Assembly (NCBI GenBank): GCA_028819255.1
Contig: JAPPMB010000015.1
Span: forward strand, 62,001-126,000
Reading direction: 5' to 3'
From: Bryobacterales bacterium
GTDB taxonomy: Bacteria > Acidobacteriota > Terriglobia > Bryobacterales > UBA6623
DNA length: 64,000 nt
Shown here: positions 57,093-64,000 of the stretch, piece after piece
Layout: each line of letters starts with the position of its first letter
Position numbering within the stretch: position 1 is the stretch's first letter
The notes under the pieces: generated by a model
Databases searched by the model: none
The model's input: only the letters and a program-made list of their open reading frames with translations
What the model was told of the DNA's origin: nothing
Program-made: the position numbers and the translations under genes

Positions 57093-58220
57093 TCAACAAG
57101 CGCAATCATCTTGGCAGCACGATAGATCGTCGAGATACATTCCGTGGCGGCGGTACTCCTCCAGCGGCTTCGTGCTCACCCGCAGGCTGCGGGCGATCTG
57201 GTTGGCCACCACGGCAAAGCGTTGGCGGAACTTGTAGATGAAACAGAAGATGACATCGCCTTGGCGCACCTGCGGCCCGACCAGGAAGAGCCCTTTCGTC
57301 ACGGTGGACTCGTCGTTTTCCGTCAGCAGCGGAAAACTGTCATCTCGCCAATCGAACAACGAGCGGACGAGGCTTGCCGAACCGACGAATCCGGAGGCCA
57401 GGATCGGCTTCTCGGCGCAGTCGACGACCTCGCCGTGCTCGAGTGCCAGCTGATAGCCGTCGTCGTTGCGGCGTACGCCGATGACCGTGCAGCCCCCGCG
57501 CAGCGTCACCCGACCCGAGTCAATAGCCGAATTCAGACGTGCGTTCGTAAAGGGCGACAAGAGTTGGCTGGGGTCCGAGCCTCTTCGTTTCCACGGCTCC
57601 TCGCCGTCGAAGACGACGGCTCGTCGACCCGCGGCGGCCAGCGCGATGGCGGCGTCGACGCCGCTCTCGGAGCCGCCGATGATGCATCGCTCGTCGCCGC
57701 TGAGATCGTCCCATGAGGTCACCATGGAGTTGTGCACGCACAGCTCGGCGCCGTGGAAGCCGTTGGTCAACGGGTACTGCATTTCGCCGCCCGCCCAGAC
57801 CACGAACCGCGCGCGGATGTCGCCGCGACTCGTCTCCACCCGAAACCGCCTATACCTACGTTTTGTCGCGACCGAGAGAACGTCGACACCGGTCTCTACC
57901 GGCAAGTCGAAGTGTTCCGCGACCGCTCGCAGATAGCCGGCGTACTCCTCCCCCGTCGGGTGCTCGACGCCGATCGAGTAGGCCGGCGAGGTGTGCAGAC
58001 AGACGGCGTTGAGGTCGAGGGCGCCGAACTGGGTGCTGTTGAACGAAGGCGTGATGAAGCGCATTTGCCGGGGCCAACGCTGGAATGAGGCGCCGACGGC
58101 GAGGCGTTCGAGGATCACAAAGTTCTCGATTCCGAGGTCGCGTAGCGTCACACCAAAGCCGAGGCCGGCGGCGCCGGCGCCGACGACGGCAATGTCGAAT
58201 GAGCGGGCTCCTTTCCTCAT
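57093..58220 (-). CDS. FAD/NAD(P)-binding oxidoreductase with Cys-rich C-terminal tail
   Basis: ATG at 58220: MRKGARSFDIAVVGAGAAGLGFGVTLRDLGIENFVILER; GGSESGVDAAIALAAAGRR; ends LDDLSCCQDDCAC. Confidence 0.87.
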   Translation of the reverse strand: MRKGARSFDIAVVGAGAAGLGFGVTLRDLGIENFVILERLAVGASFQRWPRQMRFITPSFNSTQFGALDLNAVCLHTSPAYSIGVEHPTGEEYAGYLRAVAEHFDLPVETGVDVLSVATKRRYRRFRVETSRGDIRARFVVWAGGEMQYPLTNGFHGAELCVHNSMVTSWDDLSGDERCIIGGSESGVDAAIALAAAGRRAVVFDGEEPWKRRGSDPSQLLSPFTNARLNSAIDSGRVTLRGGCTVIGVRRNDDGYQLALEHGEVVDCAEKPILASGFVGSASLVRSLFDWRDDSFPLLTENDESTVTKGLFLVGPQVRQGDVIFCFIYKFRQRFAVVANQIARSLRVSTKPLEEYRRHGMYLDDLSCCQDDCAC

Positions 58221-58364
58221 CGGCTCACCCGAACCGTTTCGCGTCCGTCGAGGCGTAGCTCGCCATCGCGCGGTCGAGCCCGACACTTGCCTCGAGCGTC
58301 TCGACCACCCCCGGCAGTCGGAACGCGGGTTTCGCCTCCGCGGCGTCGATCGACCGACACGACA

Positions 58365-60800
58365 CTAGAAGAAGCGCACGATGTAGCTGAAGCGAACACC
58401 GCGCCCGATCTCCGGAGCGAGATCCTTGATGAATGACGAGTGGTTGCGATAGAGCTGGTCGCCGATGTTGAACACGTTGGCCGAGAACTGATGAATCGCG
58501 CCGCGCGTCGGGATCGTGTACGACGCCCGCAGGTCGAGGACCGCGTATCCGGCCGTCGGCGTTTCCAGGTCGAATGTCTGGCTCTGCCGGTCCGCCAGCA
58601 CGAGCTCGGGCCGAATGCTGAAGCCTTTGCGCCGGTACTCGATCCCGACGCGGCCCCGCAGGGGGGGGATTCGCGGCAGCGGGGTGCGCGTGACCGTCGC
58701 TCGCGCGTCGACGAGATCCATCCCGAGATTGAGCCGCAAGTCCTGGATCAGGCCGACGCCGAGCCGGGCTTCTGCTCCGGTGAAGCGGCTGTCGCGCTGC
58801 ACGAAGTGGACCACGGGCAGCCCGCCCTCCTCCTCGCCCGTTGCGAACGGGAAGACGAAGTTGCGGAAATCGTAGTAGAAGAGGTTGAACTCGCCGTCGA
58901 CTCTTCCAGCCTGCTGCCTCAGGGACAGGTCGAGGCCGTTGCCGCGCTCGGCATCGAGGCCGGGATCGCCCACCTCGAAGATCAACGTGCCGACGTGCGG
59001 CCCGAGGTTGTAGAGCTCCTCGAGCGCCGGGGCGCGGTAGGAGTGGGAATAGTTGGCGACGAAAGCGCCGCCGCGCCACAGGTCCGCCTGCAAGCCCACA
59101 GCGGCCGAGGCGCCCGTGAAGCGGCGAGGAATCGCGTCCGGGACTGCTTCCTCGTGATGGCCCTCCTCTTCCTCTTCGTGATGGTGTTCTTCGCCTTCTT
59201 CCTCGTGATGGTGCTCTTCGCCTTCTTCTTCGTGAGGGGCATGGCCGTGGGCGCGCTCGGCGAACGCCGGATTGTAACGGGAAGTCTCCAGGCGGCCGCC
59301 GAACTGAAGCTTGACCCGCTCGAAATCGAACTCTTCGAGCGCGAACAGGGCGAACGACTGCTGATCGATGGGCGGCGCGAGCGCTTCTTCGCCCGCCGCC
59401 GAGTAGTCGCGCTCCATGCCCCAAAACCCGAAGCGGCCCGTCAACGGTCCACGTTGGTTCTGTTCAAAGACGCCTCGATAGACGACCTGATCGTTGTCGA
59501 AGCGCGTGCCGATGCGGCGTTGGTCGCCCTCGAATTCGATCTCCTCGTGTTGATACGTCGTGTAGGCCAGCTTCATCACGAAGCTCTCGAGCGCGGGTCC
59601 TAGACCTCGCAGCCCCCAGTTGACCTGATAGGCCAGTTGGCGCATGGCGAGATCGATGCGAAGCTCCTCCTCGTGCTCCTCCTCTTCGTGCTCCTCCTCT
59701 TCGTGCTCGTGCTCCGCGTGCTCGTCCTCTGCTTCCTCCCCCTCGTGATGATGCTCGTCTTCTTCGTGATGATCATGGCTGTGGAACTCGCCAGCGAAGG
59801 GATTCCCGTACTTGGCGTCGTTGGCGCGGACGCCGACACTAACGAAGCCTCGCTCGCCGAACCAGCCAAAGCCGCCATAGCCGTTCTCAGAGCGAGTCCG
59901 GGAATTCTCGATTACTCCGGTGGGCGTGGAGTAGTCTCCGGTGCGAAGGCCATTGCCCCCGCCCCAGACCCGCCAGGGGCCGCGGGCGTAATCAAAGCCA
60001 GCCGCCCCTCCTGCCAAGGCGTTGCCCGTGCCAGCGGAGCCCTGGATGTAGCCCTGCAGGCCGTCCGGATGCGAGACGAAGCCAGCGTGGCCGCTAACGG
60101 CGTTCACGACCCCTCCCATGGCGTTGCTGCCGTAGAGCAAGGTCGCGGGGCCCTTCACCACTTCGATCCTGTCAAACGACAGCGGATTGAACGTCTCGGC
60201 GTGGTCGCCGGAGTTGGACGAGATGGAACCCGTCCGCAGCCCGTCGGCCATGATCAGAACCCGGTCGCCGTCAAAGCCGCGAATGATCGGGCGTGACGAG
60301 CCCGGCCCGAACCCCCGTTGGGCGATGCCCGTGCCCGGCTGATTGCCGAGCACTTCGCCCAGGCCGGCGGCGATGTTCTCCGCGCGAGCCAGCTCGAGCG
60401 GGGTCAGCGAGTGCGTGGATTGGAAGGCCTCGAAGGCGGACTCGGTCCGCCCTGCCGCACTTACAGTGATTTGCGATTTCACCGTCGGAAACGACAGCAG
60501 CAATTGCACCTGAGCCGTCCCTTCGCTAGCGACCTCGATCGTTTCAGAGGCACCCTGCAAGGCGCTTTCGATGTGAGCGTGAAGATGGTAGCGGCCCGGC
60601 CGCAACCCCTTGAACTGAAACTCCCCTTGCCCATCGGCGGTCGTCGAATCCCCCGTTTCGAGGAGGATGACGGTCGCCCCGGCGACGGGCTCACCCGTCT
60701 GTTCGAGCAACACTTGCCCGTCGATGGCGGCGGTTTCCTGGCCGTGGACTGCGGATACCGCGAGCAGCGCTGCCGCGACAGCGCAAAGCATTCGTTTCAT
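58365..60800 (-). CDS. TonB-dependent outer-membrane receptor, ZnuD-like, with His/Glu-rich loops
   Basis: Signal MKRMLCAVAAALLAVSAVHG; carboxypeptidase-like N-domain; plug PGTGIAQRGFGPGSSRPIIRGFDGDRVLIMADGLRTGS; HSHDHHEEDEHHHEGEE and HGHAPHEEEGEEHHHEEEGEEHHH; C-terminal IGRGVRFSYIVRFF. Confidence 0.94.
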   Translation of the reverse strand: MKRMLCAVAAALLAVSAVHGQETAAIDGQVLLEQTGEPVAGATVILLETGDSTTADGQGEFQFKGLRPGRYHLHAHIESALQGASETIEVASEGTAQVQLLLSFPTVKSQITVSAAGRTESAFEAFQSTHSLTPLELARAENIAAGLGEVLGNQPGTGIAQRGFGPGSSRPIIRGFDGDRVLIMADGLRTGSISSNSGDHAETFNPLSFDRIEVVKGPATLLYGSNAMGGVVNAVSGHAGFVSHPDGLQGYIQGSAGTGNALAGGAAGFDYARGPWRVWGGGNGLRTGDYSTPTGVIENSRTRSENGYGGFGWFGERGFVSVGVRANDAKYGNPFAGEFHSHDHHEEDEHHHEGEEAEDEHAEHEHEEEEHEEEEHEEELRIDLAMRQLAYQVNWGLRGLGPALESFVMKLAYTTYQHEEIEFEGDQRRIGTRFDNDQVVYRGVFEQNQRGPLTGRFGFWGMERDYSAAGEEALAPPIDQQSFALFALEEFDFERVKLQFGGRLETSRYNPAFAERAHGHAPHEEEGEEHHHEEEGEEHHHEEEEEGHHEEAVPDAIPRRFTGASAAVGLQADLWRGGAFVANYSHSYRAPALEELYNLGPHVGTLIFEVGDPGLDAERGNGLDLSLRQQAGRVDGEFNLFYYDFRNFVFPFATGEEEGGLPVVHFVQRDSRFTGAEARLGVGLIQDLRLNLGMDLVDARATVTRTPLPRIPPLRGRVGIEYRRKGFSIRPELVLADRQSQTFDLETPTAGYAVLDLRASYTIPTRGAIHQFSANVFNIGDQLYRNHSSFIKDLAPEIGRGVRFSYIVRFF
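59150..59250 (-). repeat. Imperfect in-gene repeat encoding EEEGEEHHH units in the TonB receptor loop
   Basis: Repeated GTGATGGTG(T/C)TCTTCGCCTTCTTCxTC blocks on the + strand. Confidence 0.7.
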
Positions 60801-60884
60801 TGGAAGTCTCCCCTCATCACCCGTTCAAAAACCTACCGTCCGGCTCGCGCAATCACGGAGCCGGTACAAGCAACTGGACGAGGT

Positions 60885-61148
60885 TCAGCGGGGAGGGGCG
60901 CGGCCGCGGTTGTGCTTCGAGAGCAGCCGGCCGGTCGGGCCTTGGTTCGGCGCTGCGGCGGAGCGCGGAGCAGCCGGCGGCGATCGGAGTCGGGCGGAGT
61001 CCGAGACCTGCGGCGCGATGTCCGCGAGGTGGCAGAGCTCGCACTTGCCTTCCTGGCAATCCGGCGGCTCCAAGCTGCAATGGATCTGGGTGTAAGCGAT
61101 CTGCCACAGCCCCAGAGCCAGCAGCAGAAGGAGCAACCGACGCATCAT
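60885..61148 (-). CDS. Small exported Cys-rich protein (87 aa)
   Basis: Signal-like MMRRLLLLLLALGLWQIAYT followed by HCSLEPPDCQEGKCELCHLADIAPQ; immediately upstream of the TonB receptor gene on the same strand. Confidence 0.5.
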   Translation of the reverse strand: MMRRLLLLLLALGLWQIAYTQIHCSLEPPDCQEGKCELCHLADIAPQVSDSARLRSPPAAPRSAAAPNQGPTGRLLSKHNRGRAPPR

Positions 61149-61351
61149 GCGGCAGGCTCCCCGGTCTCTCTAAGCGCCCACTGGCGGCGGAGACGAAGAT
61201 TGACGAGGTCCGCCGTGGCGAATAGACACAGGCAATGCTCGCAGCGGTGCTGTCGGCGGTAGCTGGGTCCAAGGCTCACAGCAGCCATCCTGGTCGCGGC
61301 GGTCAGGGGCGACACTTCCGTCGACTCGCCAAGAACCTTGCCGAATAGCAA
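61145..61351 (-). CDS. Small ORF (68 aa) with RCEHCLC motif
   Basis: 4-bp ATGA overlap with the 87-aa ORF; contains CxxCxC; no family recognised. Confidence 0.35.
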   Translation of the reverse strand: MLFGKVLGESTEVSPLTAATRMAAVSLGPSYRRQHRCEHCLCLFATADLVNLRLRRQWALRETGEPAA

Positions 61352-62100
61352 GGCCGCCGCCGCACACTAGCCCGATGATACCCTCTGGGATTCACTTGGC
61401 TGCGCAGCTTTCCTGCCAGCGGGCGGAATTATCCGGCGAGCGGCCAATATGCGGAGTGCGCGGGCAAGGCGATCCAGGAACGCGGGCCCAGGGCCGGCTC
61501 CAGGCCGCTGGCACCTGCCTGCAAGTGTGTTGCGAGGTCTGCCGCCTGTCCGCAATTGGGCCAAGCAATCTCCGGCTGCTTGGAGCCGGGCACCCGGCAC
61601 AGCCTAGGGCAGCAGAGAGGGGGACGGAACGGTGATGAACCGTCCGTCCCTCCGCTCCTCCGCCATCTTCCTGCCGATCGGCAGTCGAGCGGAGTTGCTT
61701 AGGGAACCTCTTGAATCTGCCGATCAGCGGTCCAAGCAACCGGCACCACCTCAGATTCGGGGCAAATCCCGGAGGGAAGCACTCGCCGTGTATGCGCCAA
61801 GGCCGTTTCGCGCCTCCGCGAAACACACGCGGCCCCGCCAAGGCCCCGTCCGGCATGCGGTTGGCGATCCGGGCGGGATAGCCGGCGCAGGCAGGCCGCA
61901 GCACCTGCTTCCCATTTCCAACTGCGCATCCAGCTTCCGCCGTGCGGTGACGGCACGCAGAACGGCCCCTCGACGATCCTCGCCCAGGTGCGGCGCCTCT
62001 TACTCTTGAACCCGGAATCGTTGAAACTGCCCTTCGGCGTCGCTATGATCAAAGGACGCCTGCAGTAGCCGGACACCCGGAAGCGCGCGAGGAGATTTTC

Positions 62101-62598
62101 ATGGGCCCCCTTGGCATGGGTGAAGTGGTTGTCCTGGTCATACTGGCCTTGCTGATCTTCGGACCCAAGAAACTGCCCGAGCTCGGCAAGACGTTCGGCA
62201 AGGGCATGGCCGAGTTCAAGCGCGCATCCAACGAGCTCAAGTCGACCTTCCAGCGCGAGATGGACAACATCGAGCACGAAACGAGGGACGTCAAGTCTCT
62301 GGCAAGGGACGTGACCAGCGACATCAACACCAGCTACTACGACGACAACGACGACGATTACTACAGCGACTACGACTACGGCGCCGGCTCGACCACGTCG
62401 ACCTCTTCTGCTTCCTCGAGTTCGGCGGACGCCTCCGCCGCGGCGGCAAAGGCGGGTTCTGAGCCCGTCCCCGAGCCGCTCGCCGGCGATGGCGAGGAAG
62501 TGAGTCCCGACACGGCGGCCTCCGCCGGCCAGTCCGACGCCGAGCCCGTTTCCGGCGTGCCGGAGGCCGAAGCGGTTGCGACCACCAACTCAACCTGA
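62101..62598 (+). CDS. tatA: Sec-independent translocase TatA/TatB with acidic Tyr-rich tail
   Basis: MGPLGMGEVVVLVILALLIFGPKKLPELGKTFGKGMAEFKRA; then INTSYYDDNDDDYYSDYDYG low-complexity tail. Confidence 0.93.
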   Translation: MGPLGMGEVVVLVILALLIFGPKKLPELGKTFGKGMAEFKRASNELKSTFQREMDNIEHETRDVKSLARDVTSDINTSYYDDNDDDYYSDYDYGAGSTTSTSSASSSSADASAAAAKAGSEPVPEPLAGDGEEVSPDTAASAGQSDAEPVSGVPEAEAVATTNST

Positions 62599-62658
62599 AG
62601 ACCGTCGCTCGGCATCGCCTGAGTTTGCGCGAGCTCCCGGCAGGAACCATACCGACCA

Positions 62659-63810
62659 ATGAGTTCGGAAGACAAAGATCCGAAGGACGGCACAACCGGG
62701 ACGCCCGGGGAAGGCTCACCGGACTCCTCGTTCTACGACGACCCGTATCACGACGAGTCTGATCACCTGTACGACGATCCCTACGCGAATCCGCCGGAGG
62801 GCGGTTCCGCCGGCGGCTCCGCGTCCTCCGCCGAAGGCGGTGCAGGCGGAAGTGCGGCTGCGGGATCCAAGCCTCCTCCCTCGCCGCCGCCGCCTCCCGA
62901 TCCTGGCGCGGACGACGCGGACGACGAGGACGACATGGCGCGCATGTCGTTTCTCGAGCACCTTGAAGAGCTGCGCACGAGAATCCTCCGGGCCCTCGGC
63001 GGATTGCTCGTCGTCTACGTCCTATGCCTGGCGTTCGCCACGGATCTCCTCTCGTTCGTGCTGGCGCCGTTCTACGCCGCAGTCGAGGGCTTCACGACCA
63101 AGTCGGGCGATCCGATCAAGATCATCAACATCCGCCCGCTCGAGCAGTTCCAGGTCATCTACATCAAGGTGCCGCTGATCACGGCGGTGTTCCTCGGCGC
63201 GCCCTGGCTGATGTACCAGGCGTGGCAGTTCATCGCGCCCGGCCTCTACAGGAAGGAAAAGCGATGGGCGGTGCCGTTCATCTTCATTACGGCGACACTC
63301 TTCATCCTCGGCGGGATGTTCTGCTACTTCGTGGCTCTCCGCGTCACGCTGCAGTTCCTCCTGACGCTCTCTCTCGATCAGGTGGAGCCCTACATCTCAG
63401 TCAGCGAGTACCTCAACCTGTTCATCATCCTTGAGATCGGGCTGGGACTCGTATTCCAGCTGCCGGTCCTGATCTTCTTCTTCACGCTACTGCGGCTTAC
63501 GTCTCCGAGATTCCTCCTCCGCAACGTGCGGTACGCCGTCCTGATCATGTTCGTGGCCGCGGCAATCATCACACCGACCGGCGATCCGCTGACGATGACC
63601 CTTTTCGCCGGGCCGATGATCCTGCTCTATTTCATCGGCATCGGCGCGAGCTGGCTGCTGGTCCTGCGGAGGGAGGGGCGTAGGCTTCCCTGGTTCCGGA
63701 TCCTCCTGACGTTAGGGGTGTTCTTCGCGGTGGTTGCCGGCATCGTCGTCTACCTGCACCTCTACCACGGCTACGAATTCAGTGCCCAGTTTCCCTGGTT
63801 CGGGCGATAG
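62659..63810 (+). CDS. tatC: Sec-independent translocase TatC with N-terminal low-complexity extension
   Basis: MSFLEHLEELRTRILRAL (alternative ATG at 62944); LYRKEKRWAVPFIFITATLFILGGMFCYFVAL; FVAAAIITPTGDPLTMTLFAGPMILLYFIGI. Confidence 0.95.
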   Translation: MSSEDKDPKDGTTGTPGEGSPDSSFYDDPYHDESDHLYDDPYANPPEGGSAGGSASSAEGGAGGSAAAGSKPPPSPPPPPDPGADDADDEDDMARMSFLEHLEELRTRILRALGGLLVVYVLCLAFATDLLSFVLAPFYAAVEGFTTKSGDPIKIINIRPLEQFQVIYIKVPLITAVFLGAPWLMYQAWQFIAPGLYRKEKRWAVPFIFITATLFILGGMFCYFVALRVTLQFLLTLSLDQVEPYISVSEYLNLFIILEIGLGLVFQLPVLIFFFTLLRLTSPRFLLRNVRYAVLIMFVAAAIITPTGDPLTMTLFAGPMILLYFIGIGASWLLVLRREGRRLPWFRILLTLGVFFAVVAGIVVYLHLYHGYEFSAQFPWFGR

Positions 63811-63849
63811 CCGCCCCCCGGCGGGACCGCTGCAGGTCCGGTCGGGCGG

Positions 63850-64000
63850 CTAGACCGCCGCGACCGCGTCGCCCTTCGGAGCGTAGCTTGACGCGACGTA
63901 CGCGTTCAGGATGTCGATGAATTCGGCGACGATTCCCTCTCCGCGTAGGGTTCGGAGAAGTCGGCCGTCCACGTAGACCGGAGCCACCGGCTCCTCGAAC
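63850..64000 (-). CDS. Partial CDS, possibly the C-terminus of IspG (4-hydroxy-3-methylbut-2-enyl-diphosphate synthase)
   Basis: Minus-strand frame: FEEPVAPVYVDGRLLRTLRGEGIVAEFIDILNAYVASSYAPKGDAVAAV*; resembles the IspG tail; runs off the window end. Confidence 0.45.
   Translation of the reverse strand, partial: FEEPVAPVYVDGRLLRTLRGEGIVAEFIDILNAYVASSYAPKGDAVAAV

Noticed and set aside
58440-59603. 387-aa plus-strand ORF
   Set aside because: Antisense to the TonB receptor; the hydrophobic LLFLFVMVFFAFFLVMV run is the complement of Glu/His codons.

Overview
High-GC chromosomal window from a bacterium. The ADOP-type orphan permeases, DUF3500, tricorn-like protease and giant cytochrome/HEAT protein suggest an Acidobacteriota-like host; this is inference. 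About 30 CDSs are well supported: metH, a sialidase-like BNR protein, a tricorn-like S41 protease, DUF3500, an AAA/DUF4143 ATPase, a sulfatase, a TPR protein, an acyl-CoA synthetase, a 1614-aa di-haem/HEAT protein, a YpdA-like reductase, an FG-GAP protein, two ADOP permeases, a PHP-like hydrolase, an RraA-like protein, PhoD, SMP-30, an anti-sigma/STAS pair, R2lox and tatA/tatC. Two loci stand out. (1) Minus strand 19639-25206 is a compact four-gene operon. It encodes a P1B-type metal ATPase fused in one ORF to an HflK/SPFH domain, an HflC-like protein whose first 40 residues contain 20 His, a second HflK-like protein, and a small membrane-anchored protein. (2) Minus strand 53002-61351 is a probable zinc-acquisition island: two small Cys-containing ORFs, a ZnuD-like TonB receptor with His/Glu-rich loops, a flavoprotein with a CCQDDCAC tail, a shortened FeoB-like GTPase/permease with a degenerate G4 motif, an unknown protein, a COG0523 GTPase and a MerC-like protein. 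The window also holds several gene remnants (HipA, DNA methyltransferase, BtuF-like binding protein, NHL protein, IS1595 and possibly IS4 transposases). I saw no convincing rRNA, tRNA or CRISPR. Homology calls are from motif recognition only; no searches were run.
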